Shown one piece after another: positions 12,476-22,488 of a stretch of DNA of 64,000 nt (positions are counted from its first letter, which is position 1; each line of letters starts with the position of its first letter). The DNA is from Craspedostauros australis. Taxonomy: Eukaryota; Bacillariophyta; Bacillariophyceae; Mastogloiales; Achnanthaceae. The notes beneath the pieces are model-generated. The model made no database searches and was not told where the DNA came from. It saw only the letters and a program-made list of their open reading frames with translations. The stretch spans positions 310,001-374,000 of the forward strand of contig JAMXDE010000034.1 in the NCBI GenBank assembly GCA_026770025.1, given 5' to 3'. The position numbers and the translations under genes are program-made.

Positions 12476-13551
12476 TGTTGCGGCTTTTTCGATTACGAGT
12501 TACTACGACCGATTTGGCTTTTGTGGCTGCGGAGGGTGGAACGGTCTGTGGTGTTGTTTTGCTCTCCGTGCCTTGCCGTGGTTCAGCGGGACCTCCCTCA
12601 CAAACCCACCGCACAAAACTTCGTCCGCAAAGATTTCGCGGTTCACGTTGGGTCTTCGGAGTTTACCTCCCACGCAACGTACAGCTTGAACTGCGAAGAC
12701 CAAAAGCCCAAATGCGAAATTCCTTAAAAGTGCTGCGACTCTATGTCGTTACCACGTACACATGGAATCTTGCGAGTTGCGCGGAAGCCCGCGCATGTCC
12801 TGTCCAGTCGTGTATGCGTGTGATTGGTGGTTGCGCGTTCATGTGTTTGCAGCTTCGTACGAAGGACGGACATCATCGGAGGCAACGGCATTGCACGATT
12901 GGGGTATGACCGTGCACCACGACTGGAATTGTATTCGCGATCGTGGCATATGTCTCGCACAAGGAAGAATTCATGCGTACTCTGCGCTGAGATCGAGGCG
13001 CGTCGGGGCAGGGTGGTCGAGTCGGCATCCTGGAGGTATGACGAAGAGGTATAGAGTAGTCGTATGTGTAGCGGTTTGCAATCCTGTGCTTGTGACTTAT
13101 TCCATCCATGCTTGTATGTTCGTATGTAGTCCAGTACGATGCGTGGGCGGAATGCGCTGTTTGTTCATCGCTCTCTGCGGCGCATTCAACATTCCAATAG
13201 CGTCCGTCGGAATTCGCAGAAGGTGGGAAGATCCATGCAGTTATTGCCCATCCCCACATCCATACATCCATGTATTGCTACATACCACGAGTCAGTGCTT
13301 GACTCATTCGTTCATCCACCAAGTGCGTATTTGCAGTGCCGTGGTTGGGACGACCGTACCTGTACCATACTTGTGCGATCCTTGTGATAGCACAACACCA
13401 TTGTTGATTGTATGCGACCGTCGCCACGTGCGTGATTCACCGCACGCTCGCGTTGTGTGCGTAATAGCATGTACAGTAGTCCTCCTCGACTTCCTCCCGG
13501 CTCTCTTCTGAATTCAACCATCTAACCATCCATCCACCCACCTTCGCGGCA
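12476..13551. other. eEF1A upstream region / intergenic
   Basis: This is the putative promoter of eEF1A (minus strand) and the sequence downstream of the bestrophin-like gene. Short frames on both strands show no family signature. CATCCATCCA-type short repeats occur at about 13255-13275 and 13525-13542. Confidence 0.4.
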
Positions 13552-15414
13552 TCATCTCTCTCTTGACAGTGATTGCAACCCATCCCTTGACGTGTTTGGC
13601 GCCCGATCGCCCGCAAAGCTGTAATTGTAGCCAGATTCGTTGTAATCGTCGTAGGAGCGCATGCCCCCTTGAATGTAGTCTGTCCGGGGCAAACTACTCA
13701 TGTTGCTGCCACTGCTACGCCGGCCACTGCTCTTGCTGCGACGGTTGGTGGGAATCGGAGGCGGTGGCGGCACATGCTCACCAGCTGTGACCCACCTACT
13801 CGCGGCACCGAAGTTGAGCTCGGACACCAGCACGTCCACGCGAATGTTCTGGCCGGGATAGCCCTCGTTGCCGAAGGGGTCCAGGAACGATTTCGACAGC
13901 TCCAGCAGCCCCTTGTAAAACAAAGTGAGCAAGGCCGTAAGCGGTATCGACAGCGTGCCCAAATCCGGATACAGCGCCACGGGCGCAAAGACCACCAACG
14001 AATCCACCAGCACCTGCACGAGCTGCACGTAGGCCAGCGGCATGCGTCCGGCCGCGAAGTCCCCAATGTTGAAGTACTCCGCTCGCAGGGCGGTGATCTG
14101 ACGAAAGAGATTCTCCTCGAGCCCGGCCGTGCCGCGGATGATACCGGATTCCAATCCCTCGAGCGCATGCAGCCCCACCCATTCGAGCAGCACGTACGCG
14201 TATTGTGAAGGTGGCAATCCGGATGACAGCAGCGCCTGCACTTCGTCATCCGTCAGCTGACCGGCACGCGCCAATCCCTTGAGGCCTTCAACGCTGAGCA
14301 GGACAGGGCCGATGGCGTTGTCGTCATCGTCGAGATCTGTGGCGCTGTAGCGCAGGTTGGCATTGCCGTCGGCACGCGGAAGACTGTCGTCCTTGGCGCC
14401 GCCATCCCCCACCCCGTTGGACAGGGTCGGCGTGGCGGCCCAGAAGAAGGTGTGGCTGAGGCGGATCAAGCGCGTGCAAGTCTTGACGAGGTCTTCGGCC
14501 TCTGGGGAATATGTCGTGCCGTTGCCGCGCGTCGTATCAGGAACGCGCTGGGCCCCCATGGTGAGGAGGATGCAAACATCGTTGATGCGGCCCTGGATGC
14601 TACGGGCCGTCAGGTACACCGTCCTCCAATGGCTGTAGGATTGGGAGGTGAAGAAGGTCAGTATGAACGTCGACAGCGTGAGTTGGTATTCCCACAGGGA
14701 ATTGGCACCGGACAGCTGCTGAATCAAGGGGTCTTGTGCCGGTGGGATGGCCGACAAGGGCCACGTCGATTCCGACAGATGATGCACGACCTGATCCACA
14801 AGGACGCTGAAGCCAAGATTGAGGAAGACGGAGGGATAGATCATGGAAAGGACCGTCCCCCTCCACTTGGTCCAGAGCCACCAGCCGCTGGGTTCGTACT
14901 CGCAGATGATGGGACGGTTGGCCTCGTCGTTGACGGCCCAGTCAGTCAGCTTCTCCAACTGCCCGCGCTTCCAACCGGGTGCCGATGGCTTGCCCTCGAA
15001 GGCGGTTCGCGGTGGCATGGAGTTGAGCTGGGACTGCAGTTGCCATTGTGACTGCCATTGCGCCTGCACCTGACCGAGCCACCTCCGCCTTTGCCCTTGC
15101 CGTTCCTTCGGAATGAAAGGGTGATGTGAATGAAGATGGCTGTTTGAAAATCGTTGCTGCAGCGGTAGCAGCTGCGGGTAAGAGTACGATTGATGCTGAC
15201 TTCTGTGAAGGTGCCTGCGATGCTGCGGTGTGTATGTGATGGGCGTGTGCTGTATGACGAAGGCATCTACCGACATTGGCATGTGATTGAACCAATGAGT
15301 CTTTGCAGAAGCACTATCCGCGCTTCTGCTGTTGCTGCTCGTGTTGATGGAGCGCAGAACGACAGCACAAAGTAACATTGTGAGCACTGTCTTCATTTGC
15401 CTCGCAGTGGCCAT
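13552..15414 (-). CDS. Bestrophin-like anion channel
   Basis: This is a membrane protein of the bestrophin (RFP-TM) family, which forms pentameric chloride or bicarbonate channels. The frame is open to 15633, but that codon is GTG. The ATG at 15414 gives about 620 aa and begins with a signal-like stretch (MKTVLTMLLCAVVL), so it is preferred; in-frame ATGs lie upstream as well. Family hallmarks are WLWTKWRGTVLSMIYPSVF in the first membrane segment, hydrophobic segments around TLSTFILTFFTSQSYSHWR, and the conserved tail PLAYVQLVQVLVDSLVVF..LYKGLLELSKSFLDPFGNEGYPGQ, whose DPFG is diagnostic. The C-terminus is Ser/Gly-rich. Diatom and green-algal bestrophins near the pyrenoid are proposed to move bicarbonate into the thylakoid lumen. 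A plastid role here is inference from the N-terminal extension (SVDAFV) only. Confidence 0.85.
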   Translation of the reverse strand: MATARQMKTVLTMLLCAVVLRSINTSSNSRSADSASAKTHWFNHMPMSVDAFVIQHTPITYTPQHRRHLHRSQHQSYSYPQLLPLQQRFSNSHLHSHHPFIPKERQGQRRRWLGQVQAQWQSQWQLQSQLNSMPPRTAFEGKPSAPGWKRGQLEKLTDWAVNDEANRPIICEYEPSGWWLWTKWRGTVLSMIYPSVFLNLGFSVLVDQVVHHLSESTWPLSAIPPAQDPLIQQLSGANSLWEYQLTLSTFILTFFTSQSYSHWRTVYLTARSIQGRINDVCILLTMGAQRVPDTTRGNGTTYSPEAEDLVKTCTRLIRLSHTFFWAATPTLSNGVGDGGAKDDSLPRADGNANLRYSATDLDDDDNAIGPVLLSVEGLKGLARAGQLTDDEVQALLSSGLPPSQYAYVLLEWVGLHALEGLESGIIRGTAGLEENLFRQITALRAEYFNIGDFAAGRMPLAYVQLVQVLVDSLVVFAPVALYPDLGTLSIPLTALLTLFYKGLLELSKSFLDPFGNEGYPGQNIRVDVLVSELNFGAASRWVTAGEHVPPPPPIPTNRRSKSSGRRSSGSNMSSLPRTDYIQGGMRSYDDYNESGYNYSFAGDRAPNTSRDGLQSLSRER

Positions 15415-16311
15415 CTTTCTGCTCTTCACGGATTGCCTTGCCAATGAGAACGTGTTGCTGCCGATGGTCATTTCACGAACCGTGCCATCGGACATGCCAA
15501 TACGAATGCCCATCTTGTTGGGCATCATGTCGTCTGTTCTTGATGCTCTTCCGTTGTTGAGGAACCGGCGGTGTAATAGCACCATACACAATGAACAGCG
15601 ATGATTGATGATTGATGATTGTTCACTGATCACCGATCACTGGATGATGAAGACGTTGGCTGTTGTGTGGTACGATTATGATGCTGATCGTGAAAGGTAT
15701 TGCGTTTGTTGCTCTTCGGAGTTGTGATTGTGATTGTGATCGTGATTGTGGAGATAATGAGGTGAATGGCGGCCACAACAAGGACGGCAACATCGATGAT
15801 GATGCGGATGTGTCAACTGCAACGCCGATGACAACACCAACAACCGAATTTTGTTCTGTGCCAACTGTTTTGTACGACGCGATCCGTCTTCGGCTGACTT
15901 TGTGATGCGAGAAATGTCCCAAGAACAAAAGGTGAACAGAACTGACAAACTTCCGGCAATTCAAGGGAGACAACTCACTCCAATCGGATTCATCGCCCAT
16001 AGAATGGCTTCTTTGGCTAGAGAGAGAGACGAATACAAAGGGAGAACCACATTCCTGATTCGTCGCTGTCGTATGACTATTCAGGGTGCTCAGTGTGCTT
16101 TCGTCACTCTCACAATGCCAGAGCATCATGATCTACTTGACTGTTCCTTGCTATTGTGGGAATACTCTCTAATGCTGCGTCTGTTAATCATGACATATCA
16201 TTCTTGAGACTGTTCGATGGACAAGTTCATGCAGAAGCAAATGATGCAAAATACTGCACCATGATTGTGTGGTATCATGCGACTCTGCCAATAATCATAC
16301 GTTGCATCCGC
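15415..16311. other. Intergenic region between bestrophin-like and DnaJ genes
   Basis: This holds the upstream region of the bestrophin-like gene and the 3' side of the DnaJ gene. A short TGATTGTGATCG-type repetition lies at about 15720-15750. No gene was recognised. Confidence 0.4.
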
Positions 16312-18023
16312 TCACACCGCCTGTTCCTTCTTGCCATCCGTGCTGGACTCATCATCGCTATCCGAATCCGTCGCCTTCGTGGAATCATCATCCTTCGACT
16401 TCGAATCGCTGTCCTTCCGCCGCCGCCGCTTCTTGTTCTGCTTGTCGGGTTTGCTGCCAAAGATGGAGGAGAATGCCGACTCTGCGGCCTCCGCGATCTT
16501 GCCGGTGATGCCTGGCTTTGCGGAATCTTCATCAAATTCCCGCAACAGCTCCTCCTGTCGCGCCGTGATGTCCGTGGGAATTTGGATCTTGAGATGGACG
16601 ATCTGGTTGCCCTTCGCCCCGCTGTGAAGCTTCTGGATGCCCTTGCCGCGCATCATGAGTCTGGCATCGGGTTGCGTGCCCTTGGGGATCTTCATCTCTA
16701 CCTCGCCCTGCAGCGTTTTGACGTCGACGGTGCCACCGAGGATGGCCTGCGTGACGGAGATCGGTACTTCGACGTGGACGTTGGCTCCGTCGCGCATGAA
16801 GTAGTCATCCCTGTCCACGACCACCTGCACGATGAGGTTGCCACGCGGGGCGCCTGGATCGCCTTCCGCTCCCTGGCCATTGAGCCGTAAATTCATGCCA
16901 TCGTCAATGCCAGGCGGGGTCTCCACGGTGACCTCGCGTTCCTTGATCTCCGCCTTGCCCGTCGAACGATCCACCACCTGGTATCTGAGGTTGACATCCT
17001 TGGAGGCACCAAACACTGCCTCCTGGAAGGTCAAATGCACGTTCATCTGCAAGTCGGCGCCACGGCGTGGTCCGCGCTGCCGACGTGCTCCACCACCGAA
17101 GAAGGCATCGAACAGGTCCTCCGGATCGATCTGACCGCCCGGCCCCGAGGATGTGAAGTGGAAGGATCCGTCGCCAAAGTCGAAGCCACCGCCGCCTCCG
17201 CCGAATGGATTGCCGCCGGCTTGGAAGTTGGGGTCCACGCCCGCATGGCCGAACTGATCGTAGAGCGGTCTCTTTTCGTCATCCGTCAACACCTCGTACG
17301 CTTCGGTGGCCTCCTTGAACTTTTCTGCTGCTTTTTCGTTTCCCTGCGGTCCATCAGAGACAAAGTAGAGAGTATGTCAATACCAATACCAATGCCAATT
17401 GGAATGTGATAGAGTGGATAGAGTCGGGTGGAGTAAGATTTGGTGAGAACAACGAAAGAAAGTGAAGTTCGCATGATACAGCGAAGTGAAGAATATCATA
17501 CTCTGCTCGTTTGAAAGCCGATGGATGCAATCAGTGCAAGAAATGCAAACGACGAAAGAAGAAATCGATGGATACGGAGCAGAAGAAAGAGCAGCTCCCA
17601 AAGCCCAGACGCAATGCCCAGACGCAATGCCCAGAAGCAATAACTGACCTGATTGGTGTCGGGATGATGCTGCTTGGCAAGCTTGAAGTATGCCTTCTTG
17701 ATTGCCGCCTTGTCGGCTCCCTTGGGAACGCCCAGCACGTCGTAGAAATCTCGCTTGGACGCCGAGGACATGAGACGGCACCGATCGGCGGTGGCATTGT
17801 TGCTGCGGATGCGATGCAACGCCGTGTGGCGCAAGAACGATCTGCCGGTGTGATACGATCGTCCGTGCTGTCTCGCGGCGGCATTTCTGCGATCAGCGAT
17901 GTTGCGAGATGCAGAACTCGTCGCTGCCGCCGTGTTGGAGAGGCATTGGAGAGGAACCGCCGAGACTGCGCTCACGGACCGCCTTCTCAACAAGCTCGAT
18001 ACGAGAACGGCGCTGGTCGTCAT
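16312..18023 (-). CDS. Mitochondrial-type DnaJ (Hsp40) lacking the zinc-finger domain
   Basis: There are two exons, 18023-17649 and 17343-16312, with a 305-bp phase-0 intron (GTCAGT..CGCAG). The product is 468 aa. Residues 1-88 are rich in Arg, Ser and Ala and poor in acids ([27 protein letters not shown]), consistent with a mitochondrial presequence. The J domain (about 91-155) has the HPD motif at 120-122, needed to stimulate Hsp70 ATPase. A Gly/Phe region ([17 protein letters not shown]) and the C-terminal substrate-binding domains ([52 protein letters not shown]) follow. The four CXXCXGXG motifs that normally follow EAVFG are absent. The tail is basic then acidic Ser/Asp-rich. It most resembles bacterial-type DnaJ that has lost its zinc finger; localisation is inferred. 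Confidence 0.88.
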
Positions 18024-18700
18024 CTTTCAAGCACGAGCGGTCGTTGGCGTGATGGTGGGAGGAGGAGTGGGACCACTTTCGAAGTGTTGAACGAATACTC
18101 CGGCTATGTTCGGGGAGTACTGCTGCGAGCCGTCGTGAGCTGGGATCTGTCGTGTTGTTGTCTTGTTATCACAGTTGCAAGGTTGTTGACAATGGTGATC
18201 GCAGAGATGATGATGTGTGGGGTGCGATCCTCTTCATCCCTTCTTTTTGGCTCTGTTTCTCCCCTTCTTGTGTTGTTTGTGGAGGCAATTCCCAAACATG
18301 CCGCACATCGCCGCCATCGCAGATCGTCGTGGTCATCGTGGGTCGCCACGGTCGTAACTGCCATGAGAACCATTCATTCGTTCATCGTCCTCACTCTTGC
18401 CTCTTCTTCCTTCCTTTTCGTTTCGAGATCGTGATGATGTATGTTTGTCTGAACATGACGACATTGGATGTTTCGTTCCCGCAGAAAACGTGGATATTCG
18501 TGACGTCACGATCTTCTTCGTCTCCCAGAATACTTCGACAGAATTCAATGACTTGTGCCAACGAACAACAACAGCCACAACACAAACAGATGGTACTTTC
18601 TGCACAACAGAACACAATTCGAAGGAACTGACAACTTGAAGCCACACAACTTGCAACACATACGACTACTCTACCTTAGCATCATATTCTGTTATAGACG
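18024..18700. promoter_or_regulatory. Divergent intergenic region, DnaJ / DUF2997
   Basis: This holds the 5' flanks of two divergently transcribed organelle-protein genes. No clear shared element was identified. A CA-rich leader (about 18560-18690) precedes the DUF2997 start. Confidence 0.4.
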
Positions 18701-19060
18701 ATGATGAACCGACTACTGATCGCAGCCGCTGTGGCAAGCACCGCCACCGCCTTCGCGCCCATGATGCCGCGCAACGCCGGTTCCGCGCTGTCGGTCGCCA
18801 ACGAGGGCATCGGGGGATTGGAGCAGATCGAATTCAAGATCTTCCCCGATGGACGCGTCGAGGAGGTCGTGCGCGGCGTCAAGGGCGGCGACTGCCACAA
18901 GGTCACGGAGAAGATCAACAACATGCTGGGCAAGGTCGTGGAGACCAAGCCCACGGAGGAGATGTACGAGCAGAAGCTCGTTGTGGATCAGACTCTCACG
19001 GAGAGCGTCGATAGCAACAGCGACGGCAATGGCGGCTGGGATGGTCAGTCGACGTGGTAG
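18701..19060 (+). CDS. Plastid-targeted DUF2997 protein
   Basis: This is a 119-aa single-exon gene. ATGs at 18701 and 18704 are adjacent. The first 18 residues form a short signal peptide (LLIAAAVASTATA) followed by FAPMMPRNAGSA, a near-ideal heterokont ASAFAP-type junction for import into a four-membrane plastid. The mature part, IEFKIFPDGRVEEVVRGVKG and CHKVTEKINNMLGKV, matches the DUF2997 family, found in cyanobacteria and plastids and of unknown function. Its pattern is a beta strand, PDGRVEE, GVKG-x-C, then a helix. The C-terminus is Ser/Asn/Gly-rich and low-complexity. The single Cys after GVKGGD is a family feature. Targeting is well supported; function is unknown. Confidence 0.85.
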   Translation: MMNRLLIAAAVASTATAFAPMMPRNAGSALSVANEGIGGLEQIEFKIFPDGRVEEVVRGVKGGDCHKVTEKINNMLGKVVETKPTEEMYEQKLVVDQTLTESVDSNSDGNGGWDGQSTW

Positions 19061-19827
19061 ATCAGAGCATGGCAGAGCATTGCATGGCGAAATGCCCCAA
19101 GAACTCGACAGCGGTGCCATCAAGTGGAGTCGTATGGAGAGCGGTCCATGTCCATCAATCGCGGACGCTTGAATGGAGAGATGCTTGGATGGAACTCATG
19201 GAATTCATAAGTCAACCAAGCCACCCCAAACTGCTGCAAATAGCAATGCGTGCGCTTGTATCGTATCGTTAGGGTAGCACGCTCAACATCATCATGAAGC
19301 ATGCACTCCATTTTGAAGTAGAGCAATGGATAATATTATACTACACAAGCAAAAGCAAGAGAGCATCACGAATTGGTAGCATTCAACCTCAACACTGAAT
19401 CAAACTTACTCGTAGAATGGGAATTCAATGAATGATGAACATGATAATGTGTGTATTTGAAGATGTTCGTATGGCTACGCGTATTCGTAGAGTGCAACAA
19501 GCTGCGGTGCAGTCACCATGATGCTGTACGTTCGTCGCAGAGGTCAGTCTTTCTCTTCTCATTTCAAGTGTGGCATCATCGCAGGGTCTTCTGTCGTTTT
19601 GATCTCAAGAGAGGCCACATACTCTACTACCATGCCCATGAACAAGTAAACACTTGAAACCAGGACTCTGCTGTACTTTTTGTAACATCTAAATGGCTCG
19701 ATCACTATCATCGCAATTGTTGTACTCGCACATGCCTGACGATCTACTGTGTTACGCGCATGTGCCACATTCTACCACATGCTATCACTACAGCTACGTG
19801 CATAGTTGCGTGCATCCAAGCTCGATC
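19061..19827. other. Convergent intergenic region
   Basis: The 3' flanks of the DUF2997 gene and the DUF760/EF-hand gene meet here. The sequence is AT-richer. Only short frames occur and no RNA gene was recognised. Confidence 0.4.
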
Positions 19828-21766
19828 CTATTCCAGCAGCTTGAGGTAATCGCCGGTCGCCTCGCTTTCTCGCAATTTGTACCCGATTACCAACTGCCAC
19901 AACGCCAGCTGCTGGAGGGCGGAACCTGGGATCGCCATTTCCATCTTGGCCTTCTCTCCAGCCGTCATGGGCTTGCCGGATGGGTTGCCGCTGCCATCGC
20001 CGGAATCGCCACCCTCCAGCACAAAGTCGACAAGCCGCTTCATGGTCTCCATCACCTCCGGCGAAACGTTCTGCGTCAGACTCTTCACATCTCCCTTGCG
20101 CGAGGCAATGTACTCGGCGATGTTGCCGCCAACCTCATTGGGTCCGGCACCCGACGGTGGCACGAATCCCGGCGATGTCGGATCGCTCAGGTCGATGGCA
20201 TCGCTCGATTCGCCGTACTTTTCCTTGCGCAACGCCGCCTTCAATGCGCGCGCCTCCTCTTTCAGAGTGTCAATGTACTCATTGGCTTCCACTTCCACCA
20301 CGTTGCCGTCTCCCAGTTCCACCTCGATCATTCCTGCGATTGTGATGTCAATTCGTTTGCACGTGCACGTGCATTTCGGGGATATGGTGTGAGTTTTGGG
20401 CAAAGTAGGAACAGCTGACACACTCCATCCCTGATCAATGTATCCAGCTGCACAACAAACTGCACAACAAACAGCACAACAAACAACACACTCCCATACG
20501 TGTCACATTACGTCACGTCACACCACATCACAATACTTCACATAACTCACCGGATACATTCGCTTCGAGCTCGATATTTTCATCCTCATCCTCATCGTCC
20601 ATGGTCCGACCGAAGGTGGAGCCCAGCAGGACCTGCGCCGCATCGTGCTTCTCGCTGGTCTCCGCTGCTTCTCCCAAACCCTTCTCAAACTCTTCCCACG
20701 AAATCTTGCCATCCTGGTTGGAATCAAAGAACTGCACGAAGGTGTCGACCTCGTACTGCGGGGTATTTCCATCGTAGACGTCATCCAACAAATCCTTGAC
20801 CTCTTCCGAGTCGATGAATCCCGACTGGTCGGCGTCCAACCGGTCGAAGGCCTCCTTGTAGTCCGACATGGTGGCCGTGCCCTTGAGGTTCATGACGTCG
20901 CGCAGGGCCATGACGTACTCGGCGTTGCGGAACATGTATCCCGTCATCTGGAGCTGGAAGCAGAGGGATCCGATCCTCTCGCCGCTGGCGCGCACGATGG
21001 TCTCCATGCCGGTCGCGGGATTGCCAAGTCCGCCGAGCAAGGATGTGACGGCGGAGGACATGGCCTGAACGACCTGCGGGTTGGCCGATGTGATGAAGCT
21101 GCCTATGAGCATGTTGGGCGTTTGCGACGAGATGTCGCGGAAGAGGACGTGAGCGGGGTCCTGTGATTTGCCGCTCTCCACATCGTCCACGCGCTGTCGC
21201 AACATGCCCAAAGCGCCGCCCCAATCGACGTTGGTGGTCGGGGTTCCGTCGCTGGACATGGGCATGTTGGGTTGATAGACCAACGAAGACTGGTTCCTGT
21301 TGCTGCCGCTGTCGGTGGCGTCTTCGAACTCGGATGCTGCAACCGCTTTGTACGGATCCTCCGTTTGGAGTTCATCATCATCATCGTCGTCGTCGTCTTC
21401 TGCTTCATCCTCACCGAAGTCGCCTCCCTTGAAGTTGTCTGATGGAGCGGACGATGCCAAGCTGCTGCTGCTGCTCCTGCTGCTGCTCATGATACGGTTG
21501 CCTGTCCCATCACGCTGGAACAATCCACGCGATGCCAAGGACGCTGCTCCTGCCAACGGTTTCCGCCTGTTCGGCGTGGCAATGAAAGCACATGCTTGGC
21601 CTGCTGTGAATGCCTGCGCTGCATTTGGTGCACACAGCAGTGCGAGCGTCAGTGACAGCACCATGGATGCAGTCATGGAACTCAGCGCGAGAACCTTTGG
21701 CGCAGAAGCTGCGGCACGGTCGTTGGTATTCCACGATGTGAGGACTGCTGCCGATGATGGCCTCAT
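19828..21766 (-). CDS. Plastid DUF760 - EF-hand pair - DUF760 protein
   Basis: There are two exons, 21766-20551 and 20333-19828, with a 217-bp intron (GTGAGT..CGCAG). The product is 573 aa from the first in-frame ATG; an alternative ATG at 21676 places the signal peptide directly at the N-terminus (MVLSLTLALLCAPNAAQA-FTAG), a heterokont plastid junction. An acidic/Ser-rich region leads to a first DUF760-like domain (MLIGSFITSANPQVVQAMSS..YMFRNAEYVMAL). Two canonical EF-hand loops follow (DADQSGFIDSEE and DSNQDGKISWEE). A second DUF760-like domain follows after the intron (NIAEYIASRKGDV..VSPEVMETMKRLVDFVL..LALWQLVIGYKLRESE). DUF760 proteins of plants and algae are plastid proteins of unknown biochemistry. 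The EF-hands imply Ca2+ binding in the stroma; that is inference from intact loops. Confidence 0.85.
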
Positions 21767-22488
21767 TGCCGTATGAATGAACGATCGCAATGCACCTGAT
21801 GGATCGACGAATGAATGAGCGGCTCGATTGCCTCTGTGATTGCTTGTGCGCTGCCTCCAATGCCAATGCCTACCACAATACGCAGAAGAGAGGCTGCGAA
21901 GTGTGTACCTGCAGATCTCTTCTGCTCTGCCCTCTTCGGTCTTCCTCTGCGTGTATCTTCCGACAAACCAAAGCACATCACATCGCGACAGATCGCACCA
22001 TTGCGAAATGGCGAATTGGTTGGTTTCTGTCGCAGTCCGGTGATCGTTGCCACGTGGAAGGCGAACAGTCTCGACACGACAAGAACAATTCGCAGTCTAA
22101 AACGGCGAGACTAGATACGGGCACTGCGGCCAAACAAACAACCACGTGATCGCTGTAGTTGCTGCCCTCTCGGTCCATTCTCCATTGCCATCCACTCTAA
22201 GGTAAAGACACGAAGGCCATTGCAAAAATATTGTGCGCTGGTACTCTATCGTGTGATGAGTCCGCCGCAGCAGCTATATTACTTGTACTCGCGCCAGGCT
22301 GGGGCACTTTCTCTCCTGGATAGCAACCAGCCGGAGATGATCGACTTCCCTCTGGGCAGTCAATCCGTGTACTCTACCCAACATACAAACATGACGATGC
22401 ACTCCCTGGCACAACGTGGAATGCCACGTATCTGACCCCATTTCATTTCATGTCATCCCATTTGCTTCAACTTCCCACGGAACCATTG
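21767..22488. other. Intergenic region
   Basis: This lies between the 5' end of the DUF760/EF-hand gene and the 3' end of the secreted Lys/Ser-rich gene. There are no supported genes. An uninterrupted frame continues upstream of 21766 to a GTG but has no ATG. Confidence 0.4.
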
